From: Cristatella mucedo
Taxonomy: Eukaryota; Bryozoa; Phylactolaemata; Cristatellidae
Length of the DNA stretch: 64,000 nucleotides
Direction: 5' to 3'
Assembly: GCA_009760855.2 (NCBI GenBank)
Contig: WPIO01000001.1
Location: 10,352,501-10,416,500 of the forward strand
Shown: positions 51,701 to 62,193 of the stretch, one piece after another
How the letters are laid out: each line of letters begins with the position of its first letter
Position numbering within the stretch: position 1 is the first letter of the stretch
The notes under the pieces: generated by a model
What the model was told of the DNA's origin: nothing
The model's database searches: none
The model's input: the letters and a program-made list of their open reading frames with translations, nothing else
Position numbers and translations under genes: made by a program

Positions 51701-54700
51701 GGCTGAAGCATTGCAACAGCCTGTAAATATTCTTTGCCTTATCATTTAACGGTACCGTGATGCCGTTTTATTATTAGTTTTTTGGAGTCTCATGATATGT
51801 AGACCCCCGATGTTCATGTCGTGGCAAATAGTGTTCTGGTTTGACCTACCATTCTACTGAGGCATTTCAGTGTCTGCACAGGGTGTCGTGTAGTGGTAAG
51901 GAAGCATTGCCCACGGTGTTGTTTTGTCAGAGGTGATCATTCGGACTGCATACAGAGCATCAAGCAGCAGCTCCCACCAGCCGTTAGCCAGCCGCATGCT
52001 CGACGTTAATATGTTCACTAGCCGCTCTTTATTCAGTGTAGTGTTGGCCTGAATCCCAGTTTTTGTCAGTGCAGGTTCATATTCTGTTGCTATAAATAGC
52101 TTGATAAACTGCCTATATTCTGACCCGTTTTGTATGCTGGCTCCTCTGTAGAACCCTATCTTCATCAAGAAGCTATACGATACACTTTTTGTGAGTTAAT
52201 AAATAGCAGGGTGGTATCAACTTAAGATCTTCATGTATGTCACATAAGAAAATGGATGGACGTTGCTGGACTCATGTGGAATCTCGAGCGAGCAAATACT
52301 ACCCAATGGATATGAGAACCAATTGTGCATGCAACTACCTTGATGTGCTACTAGGTGCAAAATGTGCCTGTTTTAGTGGATGTCTTGAGCTATTATATAG
52401 TATTCCTGCTTACTCGACATTGTGAAGGTTGTTTCCTTGGATCATCTATGTTATCTATGTTTGTCTAAGCAGCATACTATGTTTTGTCTAACTTGGGTGC
52501 CTTTGGATGCTTGTCCAGACATGTCATAAACCCTTTGTTATTGTTTCACTTGCAGCGAGTTGGAAAGTGACTAGGTAAAGATTTGGTTCTCTTACGGTGC
52601 TCTACTATGACCTATTATAAATATTAGCTGTATTAGTATTCCCATTTCTTTGGCACTTTTTAGTAGCTTCAGATCATCGTGGATTGGGCATCTTCAATGT
52701 CTGCCAAGAGTTATGTAGCAGTTTTATGGTCCTTCAGCTGTCTAGCTTACATCGCACATGAACAAAAATCGAATGTTTCAACATTGATCATCATGAAGAA
52801 CTGCCCGACACAGTCCATCTACTAAATCTTACTCTGTCGTGTTCTGATAGTGCTACCAAAAGCTGTTCTACAAAAACTGCAACTGTTTCCTAACCCACAT
52901 GCAACTTCCAAACATGTTTATTTCAGCTGTCTTCTTCTCCCAATAGGAAATCCGAGGTGGCAGCAAACAAAATTTGCAACAACTATTGCATTATCCGATT
53001 ACTTCATTCTAATTACACTTTCGACTATGAATTTGTAGTATGCTGCAATATTTGTGGTTTGTCTTTATAGGGGGGAGCATACGTTTTTCAGGCAAGTACT
53101 GTAGATAAATACACTAAATTTCAAAAGAATCCTTTCAGTATGGACGGAGCTTCTGTAACTGTAAATCTGTTGGTAGTAAGAGGGTTTTCTATAATGCCTG
53201 ACATGCTAAAGTTATGCAAAGCATTTGAAATTATTTATCGAAAGCTCAAAAACAAACATATGCAGCTGATGTGTGTGTGTGTGTTTAGTGTGACATCGCT
53301 CCGTGTCATGATTCTTTATGGGGTCCTCCTTGCCTGGTCAGGCATAGAGGCCCCAGCTTCTTCGCCAGATCTCATCTGCTACTGCACATTCCGCAGTGAC
53401 TGAGTTTTACTGAAAAGGTCGGCTACTGGTGTAGGCCGAACACCTAGCTTCAGCCGCATATCGATATCACTCTGTAGTCATTCTATGAGGTTCAAATCAG
53501 ACGACTGGCTAGGCCACTGCATAAGCACCAAACAGCGAGTGAGTGCTTGGCATAGATCAACAGCAGACCTTTTTTGTAAAATCCAGGCTCTGTGGATTGC
53601 GCTACAGCTGAAGAGACAATGCAACAGCTTGTGTGGTTTATGCCTAGCAAGCAATGGAGGTCGGCAAGGATCGTAATAAGACGATGTCGCATTAAATGTG
53701 TGCATATCACAGCATGTTTTTTGTGCTGTCAATAAATATTTTCTCAAGCTGCGCATAGCTTCTGTATGCCTGGTATCGGCATCGTAGAGAACCCTCTTAA
53801 TAAGGGACACGCCAGGGTGAGCAGTGGGATGAAGCAAAGAAAGAGCAGCCTCCACATATGGTTGTAGACAACGTCTGTATTGGACACTGGTGGGTGAGCG
53901 GCATATGCGCAGGTGTTAGCTAGTCGTTGGTGTCTAGGATATTCCGGAGCAGGAAGGAATAGAGGAGAGGGTAGCATCTGCACAAGCTGGCAGACTAGCA
54001 GAAAGTGTGTACTGCGACTCCAATAAAATTCTAATACATTTGTATAGCGCCCTCAGAGAACTGAATCTCTTTCTAGGACTTTACACATGTTGTATGGAAA
54101 GCATTACCAAATGATTGGTGGTAACATCCGAAAACAGCAGATACAGTGTAAGCACACATGTCGAAGCAAAGGGGCATTTGCCCCCACCCTACAGTGGGGC
54201 ATCGAGCCGGGTCGCCCCCTATTCCAACTCCCACGACCGTTACCAAAGAAGAAATAATCGATTGATTTCACTCAATGAGCAACTGCCGAATTTGTGTCGA
54301 ATAAACACTTATGATTGCACTCTATAATTTTTCATAAATTGCAAGTCTGGCCCCAACTACTTAGCAGTCTTGTAGTCTTGCCCATGCACAACAACTTTGC
54401 TGTTCTTGCCCATTTTTGGTCAACGGCCTTTAGCTAATGCACGACCAAAGAGAAATTTAGAATCATAGAAAGAATGGCAGTAACATGGAAGTAGGTCTCA
54501 GCCCAGGGTTAAGATAACTTACATCACGGAGGTCATGGATTTGAGTCCTGCAGTTGGCAAGCCTTCATTGCCTTCTGCAAGAGAAATGCTAGCTGCTGCA
54601 GCTCTTCTGCCATATAAATGAGGCTATTGAACCAGCTACCTCTTGCATTTTGTTTTTTTAGTTTAGGGCTCCTGGGTCTCAGGTTAGCTGCATGCACTTC

Positions 54701-57700
54701 ACGACCCAGGTTGTGAGTATAAGTACAACAGCAAGCACTTCTTTATTGCCCTTGCAAGCCCAGTAATAGCCACCAATGCTCTTCTACCACTTTAAGCTTT
54801 TGAATAAGCAGGCCTTTACCGCCTGGAAAGGAGATACCAGAATCTGCAGCAACAGAAAAGATATTGTCATGGAATAGGCATTGTAGAAATAAGTTTTACA
54901 ACCTAGGACTTGCAAGCAAAAACATCTGTGGCCAACAGTTTAAAAAAAAGATACAGGCATGGCTTACTTATTGTTAGGCAATATAGCTACAGAAGGGGAA
55001 AAACCATCAAGACACACGAGCAAGCCATTCATTAGTCATATACTATTTTGGCTGATGTGAGCCGTGTCTTTGCTAGCTTCCATTAGAACTTGTTAGCTCA
55101 ACTGGCCGGTAGAATTGGTGGCCCTCCATACTACCTGTTTGGCCACACACTAGGTTAGCAAGATTTCCAACAAGTTGGACTCACTGAAAGCCACCCCAGG
55201 TTTAGAGTGTATGTCGGTGCTGCTTTACATTAGTAATAAAGGGATCTTCCTATCATTTGCCTCTGGGTTATTGACTAATTCCAAAAATGGTACTTTATTT
55301 GCTTCTGTTCTGGTATAGGCACCTATTCCGTCTATCAGTTTACACCGTTGAGTATAAGGTCGAACGCACGTATCGATAAATATGTAAGTGAGCTACCAGC
55401 AGTATTTATAAAGTAAAAAACATCTTAAAGGAATGTTGCAAGTCTAAAGAGGAATATGTTATGGTGTCATTCGGAGTTGAACCCGCGACATTCAAAACTG
55501 AAGACAAGAGTCATGCTAACTCACCTTTTTTGACCGGCATCATGTTACTTTGTGCTGCCTGCAAATCTGGTGTATGAAGTACTATTACACGAAGTTGTTC
55601 TTGTTGTTAGCATGGTTCCCTTTCAGTACTGCTAGTCTTAGCATGTGTTTTTTGACAACCAAATGTTAAACTATTCCTTACGTGGTCCGAGCAATGCTCA
55701 CATGATCCAGGTCCTCATGTTGAAATAGAGCTGCACAAGTTTGTGCAAATAGGGTGAGCTCCTGCAATTCAGTCGTTGTAACAATTCTTATCAGAGCTTG
55801 ACGTTGTGTGTTGTTTGCATTATATATACTAGCAACTCACGTACTTTGCTTTACTATTTCTAGAAAGATGATGCGCACTTGGTGGCTGTTGCTGACCAGA
55901 CAGAGCATTTGTTCATACAAACCACTTTGGCTGCAGTGGACAGGGGTACTGTCAAGTAAGCCACTCTTGCCGTTTGCTTGAGATGAAGTGTTATTGCTCT
56001 TACTCTCAGGGCATTAAGTATTTCGGCAGGCAAACTTTATGCCACCGGACGACTGAGTCATAATGCAGCAAAATCCTCCGATAGCAATAACACCAAAGCT
56101 GGGCACATGACAAAGAATCTTTATTAAATGCTAACAACTATAAGGCAAGGCATCTTTGTAATTCCTGTTTAGTAAGATGTAGGCCCTCGGTTTTTGAGGA
56201 CTTCCATAACAAGCTTATCAGTTGCTGAATAGTTTGTTCGATGTAATCTCCCACAGCCTATGCAGTCTCTCTATAAAAAGTTGTTCCAACCTGTTGATGG
56301 GTTGGTATCTGTTCTTAACTGCTGCATAGGTAATCCCATATATGCTTTATAAGATACAAATCCAACTTGATCGGGTTATTCATTTTCTCGACAGCTCTGT
56401 CTACAAAAATGTTTGACAAACTTCGTAGTATGTTTAAGGTCATTATCTTGCTGATAGATAAATCTGCTACCCATCAGTCGTCGGGCTCACGGAATCTCCA
56501 TGTTATTTAGCAGGTTGACATACAAACTTTGGTATGTAATGCCAGAAATGCAATGCTATGCTTCGATTCCCGTGCTGAAAAAATAGCCTTTAGCCATGCT
56601 CCCACCACCAACATACTTCAGAGTGTGCTTCAGGCAGTCATCTTTGTTTTCCTCACCTTTTCTAGGGCTTTCTCGAAACCAGTATTTGTGGTTACCAAAG
56701 AGTGGAGATCACCTATTTTCATTAGTCCAACGGGTGTGGCGTTTAGCCCATTTCAACCTTTCAGCTTTATACTGCTTAGTCAACCAGGTTGCTTTTTTGC
56801 CAATTGTCAGAGGATTAGTCTTACGAAAGTCGTCTCTGCACCGGTTGCCTGCTTATTTTGGTCTCTGTAGCGCATTACGTTGACTGTGCTAGCTTGGTCA
56901 AGCTGGCCTTCCTAGCCGTAATGGCACACTAGGTAAGGTGGTTCTCTTTCATGACCTTGGTCCTGAGGTCGTGGGTTCGAATCGTGCGGTAGGCGATCCT
57001 TTATTGCTGCTGCAAGTGGTGGTGATAGCCGTACAGGCTCTTCTGTCGCTATACAAAAGAGGCTGTTGAATCAGCTACTATTTTTTCCTATTATATTTAT
57101 GGGGCCATCTTCAGTCCTCGTAGCTTGATGTCTTGTTCTGTTGGCCTAAGCAGTGGCTTTTGACCACGGAGCCCTTCATGGTTTGCTTAGCCAGATTACA
57201 CGAAACACAACCTTAGCTAGTTCCAAGTTTTCAAGCGATTTTTTAATTGCTTGTGCATAATTAATTGCTAATTGTGCATATTTAATTGTTATCGAAGGAC
57301 TAGCAGAATACCTTCAGCAAAGTCGTTGTGTTCCTTAGCCTTCTGGATGCTAAAGCAGCAACGGTTCCCCCCCCCAATCGACCGGAAGGGGAACTACAAA
57401 GGGGTAGAGAGTCATGAACATCTTGCACATTCTCGTGCACTGAAAGAAGCTGCATGTTTTATCTTCTTAAAATCTTGATTCTGAAAAAGCCGATACTTTT
57501 AAAAATAGTGGATGTGTGCGCTGATATTGGCGGATTTTGTTAGTTTCTGTGGGTAAACCTTATCATTACCACTCCTGTATGGCACCATATGGTGCAATCA
57601 ATCATTTCTGTTGCTAAGGACAACACATCTGACCCGTTATGCTACTACTAGATCCAACAGCATTTGGACTTTGCCAAATGCTTACATATGTATGACCTTG

Positions 57701-60700
57701 AATGTAGCACCCTATCAGCCCTCAGGATTTAGGAAGAAGCGATTCTCATGCTTATATTTGAATAGATAGGTCTTCATAATCCGATGTGCACAGATAAATC
57801 ATCAAAACTTACTTTAGCTGGTTTAATGCCCCCATTTTAGCAAGAATTCTTTATTTACCATTCATTTTCTGCTGCAGTTTAGTTTGTTGGCAAAGTTTTG
57901 AGGTCTGTGCCGCCACCACATTCATTATTGTGCAATGAATGAAAACTTAGCTACACTGGTAGCAATCTGCTTGTAATATCACTTAGCTGCATGTATGAAT
58001 CGTACCACCCCTCTCCTGACTTGTTGTTTAGCTGTACCTCAAACTAACCTCAAATCGTTGGTAGATTAGTTTGTATACTCCCAAAGCATTGAGCTCACTC
58101 CCAATCGGCAGTCACGACATCTAACCTGACAATATTTAAAAAGATAAGAGTGCACATGTTCATAACAGCATTTGCTGGGCCCCTGTTGTCCTGTGTGTGC
58201 TTATACCTGCTGACACAATGCATGTTATCACTAGCCAGTTGACATGCTGCCGTTCCAGCATATTAATAGGGCCCAGAGAAAGATTTATTTCTTTTAGGTC
58301 CCTATGTTAATGTCATATTATTATTATTATTGTAATCTTTTGATATATACATATTTTTCCAAAAATAAGGCTTAACAGGAAAATAAGCCTTAGCGTGATT
58401 TTTCAGGATGGTTGTAAAAGAAGTCCTACCCCAAAATAAGCCACCATAAGGAAGAATATGAGCAATCTAAATTATTTCCTCCGGCAGTTGCATAAAGATA
58501 TGCACAGATAGCCAACAAATGGAGTAATTAACATGGAACTTTGCAAAGGTAACAATGGTTTAGCACTTGATTTAATTGTAGATTTTTAGGGAGTACTATT
58601 TTGATCCACAGGCCAGATGAGTGCAAAAAGAAAGAGCTATTACGTCAAGTACTATTAAGGAATCGTGGAGAACTCCAAGAGGAAAAAATTTTCTGCTTCG
58701 TGCAAAGAGAAAAAATTGAATCTGCAAATGGGCTGAACATAGAGGTCAGAGTACGATAACCTCAAGTCAATAGGTGGAAGAGCAAAACGCTAAGAAGGGC
58801 AACTGTGGATCAGGTCGGAAACCACTATTTCGTGAGCTGGAATACATCATCTGTGAAGATATTGCTGACTGGAGAACGGGGGGGGGCCTTTGGTTGTGCA
58901 AAGGGCTGATATTCAAGCATTTGCATCTGCAATAATAATAATAATAATAATACATTTGATGTAGCGCCCTCAGAGAACTCAATCTTTAACTTAACAGATG
59001 CTGTATAGAAAGTATTACCAAATGATTGATGGCAACATCTGCAAGCAGCAGGCATAGTGTAAGCAGGTACGTACATGCACACGAAGGAAGAATTACAAAG
59101 ACCCACCAAATGCTGTAATAAACAGGTGCGTTTTAAGCTTCTTTTTAAATGCCATCATATCAGGGGACAGGGTAGGCTGGAGCCAGAGAATGAAGGGACC
59201 TAAAAGTAAGTGACAGAACCTTGAAGTCGATACACTGCTTGATGGGGAGCCAGTACCGGTCGGCAAGAAGTGGTGTGATGTGGCAATTGTGCCACTCACG
59301 ACAGATGAGCCTAGCTGCAGAGTTTTGCACCGACTGTAAGTGCCTGATTGCACATGTCAGTAGACGAGCAAGCAGTGAGTTACAGAAGTCGAGACAGGAT
59401 ATCCCACATGCATGGACCAATTCGGATGTAGTATCCCTGTCTAAGCAATCACTGCTGGAAGGCTTTCTTTAATGATATGTATTGTCTCTACGATCGACAA
59501 TGCTGTTTAAACTGTAAGATACTGAAGTTTTTAAACAAGCGATTATATTAAAATACTTTGTTCATTACATTCACTATTCTAAATACCACCTCTTCAATAT
59601 GATTGCTACAGATGAAGCTGCCGTGTTTATAATAATAATAATAATAACGCTTGATAAAGTTTATGGGTCAAGGATCTCGTATTACAACTGATTAGAGGGA
59701 TGCCTCTTCAATCTCCACTGGATGAAAATGCATACCTGTTATCTGTAGCTTGGCAATTCATCTGGATGGAAATTAAGCACCACTTCTAAGCATCACAGGG
59801 CAGGAAAGAAAAGCTGGAACTTGTCTTTGGCATTTATATGTTTGAAGCCGAAAAAGTCGGCTTTGAAGCAACCATAATAAGGATTGATTTAGTGTTGCCA
59901 CCTGTTTTGCGATGTGGCCAAAGAAGTCTTCTAGTTTGGAATTGAGTCAGTACTCACCTCACTAAACACATTAAAAACTTGCAGAGACAAGAGTAGATCA
60001 AATAAGGATTCCCGAATGAATGACTGCCTATATCCAGACGTATATTAAACAAGCTATTTAACGACCATTTGTGCAGGGAAATCGGTGACTACGTTTATAA
60101 CAGAATGGAGCAAAATCATGAGCTCCATTACTAGACATCAGAACTTGGGGCCAACTGTTGTACAAAAAAAAAGGTTTCGAAATAAATTCGGGCAGGAATT
60201 CGGGCTGTAAAAATTAATCATTCCCAGAAAATGACACGGTTGAATTTGAATACATGTAGATTGTTGTGCATTAATAAATGTAATTGTTGTACATGAAAAA
60301 TAAGCATCCCTAAAATAAGCTCCAAATTGTCTTTTGGAGCAACTTAATCTAAGAACCGGTCTTATTTTTGGGAAAATACTGTATATGTATATTAGATAAC
60401 GAACATCATACCGGCATTCTAAATTGGATACCTTCGGCGGCAATCAGTGGACGAAGTTTAGTTTGCCGAATTGTCTCTTTTGGCAGGATTCAACCTTGTT
60501 TGTTTTTAAGGATTGGGGAGTCTACACCTAAGTGCTTTCTTTATCTGCAGACGGATTCTATTTATGTTTGTTAAGCCCTTGTTTTTTGTAGTAGCCTTTT
60601 CCAAGAGGAGGGAGAGAATGTTAATTTGTTTTGAGTGCAATAATCTCGTCGCACAGCAAACTAGTTAGTATACACTGTGTTGGTACAAGTCTAGAGAATT

Positions 60701-61315
60701 TTTGCCGTTGGGGAAAAGGGCCTAATCGACTGGCTGCTACTTACAGCTGCCTTTCGTATTCGAGAAGCAGGTGCCGGACCTGTCCCTAGCTTGCTCATGC
60801 CTGAATACGCTACCAGCTGTGTGTCCCATGTGGTCACACTCTCTCTCCCTGTCTAGGCACACGTGGTACACTGATGGCAGGAAAATTAATGGAACCCTTG
60901 ATGCTAGTCCTGCTTTTGAGTGGGTCGGTATTGGTACGGTATCGCAAGCTGCCCAGTTTTGGACGGACCTAAACAGTGCGAAGGCTGCAACCGGTGACTA
61001 CATCGTGTATGCTTACAACGGTGGGTGTCTGCAGCCATGTACACAGACTGTATGACTGGCTGGCTGCAGCAAGCGGTAGGAAATACCGTGCATCGCTTTT
61101 TTGCCAATTTGTTAGCCGTTTGTTTGTACTGAACTGTTCCAACTATTTCAGACCAAGACACGCATAGAGACTTCCCAAGTTGGTTTTGGCTTCGGCGGGA
61201 TGGCACCAGTGTGTTTCCGTATATATGTGAAGTTGCCAAGGTTGATGCAGGAAAGATTTTGTCATCAGCCAGGGATTTCAGTAGGTGTTATTTTGTTGTC
61301 TGGTTGTCAGTTTAG
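48698..61315 (+). CDS. Secreted C-type-lectin-like protein, five coding exons
   Basis: Five exons with matching phases join into about 194 residues. Residues 1-19 form a signal peptide (MDAFICIAVVFLFVGATHG), so the product should be secreted. A C-type-lectin-like domain follows: CPTPWISYSLSCYRF (Cys26, Cys37), WQDAMLACQ (Cys54), then KDDAHLVAVADQTEHLFI, the 'AHLV.I....E..F' helix-strand block of the fold. Exon 4 gives HTWYTDGRK and FEWVGIG, and exon 5 ends in VFPYICEVAK (Cys166). The two middle cysteines of the canonical domain and the EPN/QPD and WND calcium/sugar motifs are not seen, so classic calcium-dependent sugar binding is doubtful. Introns of 0.1-6.6 kb carry LINE, Gypsy, Tc1 and pogo-like remnants. 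A GTAGGT at 61281 could instead splice the tail onward. The domain call is firm; ligand and role are unknown. Confidence 0.88.
49157..49254 (+). CDS. Lectin exon 2 (first cysteines)
   Basis: 98 nt. Acceptor 'ttttacag', donor GTAAGT. It encodes PECPTPWISYSLSCYRF and WQDAMLACQ. Confidence 0.92.
49460..49552 (+). mobile_element. 3' tail fragment of L2-like LINE
   Basis: 'accgtttgatcatgcttcct', 'gtgcctagaaactcattaag' and a decayed TTATTA end. It lies in lectin intron 2. Confidence 0.7.
49857..51225 (-). mobile_element. Decayed L2-like LINE in lectin intron 2
   Basis: From a short (AAT)n at the left through the decayed 3' UTR to the RT region. The minus-strand frame 50828-51076 reads AKHNLRFHFNADDMQLYLHF, equivalent to the YADD motif region. 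Stops and indels run throughout. Confidence 0.8.
51854..52140 (-). pseudogene. Gypsy-type integrase remnant
   Basis: The minus-strand frame reads NGSEYRQF (from the D-x-G-x-EF catalytic core), then ERLVNILTSSM and WWELLLDALYAVRMITSDKTTPW. This matches the segment of Ty3/Gypsy integrases that runs from the second Asp through the 'ER.N..L...L' helix to 'W...L....YA.R'. The usual 'NGQ.ER' is decayed to NTTLNKER. No LTR or other pol part is visible nearby. Confidence 0.75.
52141..53470 (+). other. Part of lectin intron 2 with no recognised gene
   Basis: Nothing recognised apart from possible edge sequence of the Tc1-like remnant on the right. Confidence 0.4.
53478..53860 (-). pseudogene. Tc1/mariner transposase remnant
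   Basis: The minus-strand frame ends LMQWPSQSSDLNLIE, then a stop, followed by LQSDIDMRLKLGVRP. 'WPSQSPDLNPIE' is the hallmark around the second catalytic Asp of Tc1-type transposases. The upstream part, which should hold QQDNAPxH, is unclear. Inverted ends were not resolved. Confidence 0.75.
54028..54165 (-). mobile_element. L2-like LINE tail, divergent subfamily
   Basis: 'tgtatagcgccctcagagaa', 'ctgaatctctttctaggact', then 'gtatggaaagcattaccaa', a 3' UTR variant shared with the copy at 58929-59460 but not with the 28 kb copy. Confidence 0.78.
54490..54655 (+). mobile_element. SINE family B, decayed
   Basis: 'acggaggtcatggatttgag', 'tcctgcagttggcaagcc', 'cttcattgccttctgcaag' and 'atgaggctattgaaccagct' follow the family B order. 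Confidence 0.7.
54665..54815 (+). mobile_element. SINE family B, decayed second copy
   Basis: 'ctcaggttagctgcatgcac', 'cacgacccaggttgtgagta', 'cttctttattgcccttgcaa' and 'cttttgaataagca'. It sits head-to-tail with the previous copy. Confidence 0.6.
54820..55040 (-). mobile_element. Second LINE family, small decayed fragment
   Basis: 'aataggcattgtagaaataa', 'gttttacaacctaggacttg' and 'cttacttattgttaggcaat' align with 11930-12070 and 32120-32240. Confidence 0.6.
55455..55530 (-). other. tRNA-like promoter remnant (pseudo-tRNA or SINE head)
   Basis: On the minus strand 'gagttagcatgactcttgtc' (weak A box) precedes 'gcgggttcaactccgaatg' (good B box) at a tRNA-like spacing. Clear acceptor-stem pairing is absent, so it is not a functional tRNA gene. 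Confidence 0.35.
55864..55955 (+). CDS. Lectin exon 3
   Basis: 92 nt. Acceptor 'ctatttctag', donor GTAAGC. It encodes KDDAHLVAVADQTEHLFIQ and DRGTV. Phase 0 in, 2 out. Confidence 0.9.
56120..56880 (-). pseudogene. Tc1-type transposase remnant in lectin intron 3
   Basis: Minus-strand translation, with breaks, gives AERLKWAKRHTRWT, then GSRFIYQQDNDLKHTTKFVKHF. These match the 'W..v.fsDE..f' lead-in and the QQDNDPKHT motif of Tc1-like transposases. Several stops and frame changes make it a pseudogene. Downstream, residues such as NPSTGWNNFL and TDKLVMEVLKNRG fit the C-terminal region. It is a different copy from the one at 53.5 kb. Confidence 0.8.
56912..57090 (+). mobile_element. SINE family B copy
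   Basis: 'agccgtaatggcacactagg', B box 'gtcgtgggttcgaatcgtgc', body 'ggcgatcctttattgctgct' and 'gtggtggtgatagccgtaca', end 'aagaggctgttgaatcagct'. It is close to the 32.7 kb copy. Confidence 0.87.
57100..57984 (+). other. Part of lectin intron 3 with no recognised gene
   Basis: No family match among the short frames. Nothing else seen. Confidence 0.4.
57985..58336 (+). mobile_element. L2-like LINE, 3' end, decayed
   Basis: 'tgtacctcaaactaacctca', 'ctcccaaagcattgagctca' (from AWNSLP), 'ttcataacagcatttgctgg' and a TTATTATTATTATTATTG end. It lies directly left of the pogo-like element. Confidence 0.78.
58618..58925 (+). pseudogene. Pogo-like transposase, N-terminal fragment
   Basis: See the enclosing element. 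The fragment carries several stops, two frame changes and an inserted G run (58878-58886). It ends at the LINE insertion. Confidence 0.68.
58929..59460 (-). mobile_element. L2-like LINE nested in the pogo-like element
   Basis: An (AAT)n run, then the tail, 3' UTR and C-terminal coding part (minus-strand frames 59093-59420 with '[21 protein letters not shown]' type text). It is 5'-truncated near 59460. It inserted into the older DNA transposon. Confidence 0.85.
59625..59672 (-). mobile_element. Minimal LINE tail fragment
   Basis: An (AAT)n run followed by 'acgcttgataaagtttatgg', the outermost LINE tail only. Confidence 0.55.
60857..61020 (+). CDS. Lectin exon 4
   Basis: 164 nt. Acceptor 'ccctgtctag', donor GTGGGT. 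It encodes HTWYTDGRKINGT, FEWVGIGTVSQAAQFWTDL and DYIVYAYN. It contains no cysteine. Confidence 0.9.
61152..61315 (+). CDS. Lectin exon 5 (domain end and stop)
   Basis: Acceptor 'aactatttcag'. It encodes DFPSWFWLRRDGTSVFPYIC EVAK, then 24 further residues to TAG at 61313-61315. The YICE motif is the usual end of the domain. Confidence 0.88.
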
Positions 61316-61589
61316 CTTGTAAATATAGTGCTAAAGTTTCTTTCACGATGCAGTTTCTAGCACTTATCGGCTGCTTGTATGTGGAATATAAGGGGGCACA
61401 GAGTTTGCTTTATAATTAGCTTGGATTTGTTTCAATGGCTGTTGTCTACATGTTCTTTATGCATGGTTCCTGCTGTTGGTTTAGTTTGCTCATTGGGCTG
61501 GAGTTCAATTCCGGCTTGGACTATGTGTGCCTATCCTTGTGGAGTGGCTTTGTGCTATACCATTACGAATAGGTATGCAAGTTTTTCAT

Positions 61590-61662
61590 AGGATACCAGA
61601 ATGAGTCCTCTGAGACCTGTTCATGCGATGTCGCAAAGTTGGCAGCAGGCAAGGGTCCCAGA
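61590..61662 (+). other. Possible extra lectin-type terminal exon
   Basis: After a possible acceptor 'cataggataccag', one frame reads NESSETCSCDVAKLAAGK. CDVAKLAAGK resembles CEVAKVDAGK from lectin exon 5 (seven of ten residues identical). It may be an alternative or duplicated end exon, or chance. Confidence 0.3.
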
Positions 61663-61669
61663 ATGGCTG

Positions 61670-62190
61670 GGTGTGACTGTAAAGAGAGTTAAGGGGGGCA
61701 TCCCCTACTATTCTCAAAGGGGTAAGACCCGCCAAGACGCCGTTACTGCCCTTCTCTCTGCAATATCAAAGAGCATGGGCGGCGACTGGTGCAAACCTGC
61801 GGCGACCAATTCAGGCTGTCATTAGGCAGAGCAGCTCGCTCGGGGGTGGGGGTGCTCGAGCCATTTCATCGAGCCAGCTTATGATGGGAATTCAGGGGCA
61901 GCAGCAGCTTTGCCAGTGGCTGCTCCTTTTATCTATTTTTCTTGTGGCTTGGCTTCAGAGTCGTTTTGGGGAGACTGCTGTCTGGCCATCACCGTGAGAC
62001 TCCAGAATCTATAGAGGGCATGGAGAAGGGGGCTGTTCTGCGAATGGTTCTGTCTTGTGCACCTCCGCACACTCCGTGGTGCATTTTATTTTGGGTTCGG
62101 TCAAATGGTAGGTAGCAACTGCTATGTGCCAGCCAAGAAGAGCTAAACCTTTGTGCAAGTGGCAGCTGCCCTGCTATTCCTTTCTAGGTC
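61670..62190. other. Stretch with no recognised gene
   Basis: Frames here are short and show no motif I recognise. Confidence 0.4.
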
Positions 62191-62193
62191 ATG

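Larger units (their letters stand above)
58345..60385 (+). mobile_element. Pogo-like DNA transposon remnant with inverted ends
   Basis: The ends are inverted: 'atttttccaaaaataaggc' near 58353, and the complement of 'tcttatttttgggaaaatac' near 60379. 'AAATAAGC' motifs repeat just inside both ends. A broken transposase starts at 58618 (MSAKRKSYYVKYY, stop, GIVENSK, then CKEKKLNLQMG). In a shifted frame it continues CGSGRKPLFRELEYIICE. This resembles the N-terminal DNA-binding part of pogo-like transposases. A LINE inserted at 58929-59460 breaks it further and the catalytic DDE domain is not seen. It lies in lectin intron 3. Confidence 0.72.

Noticed and set aside
55455-55530. Functional tRNA gene
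   Set aside because: The B box is good but the A box is weak and no acceptor stem pairs. A SINE head or pseudo-tRNA is more likely.
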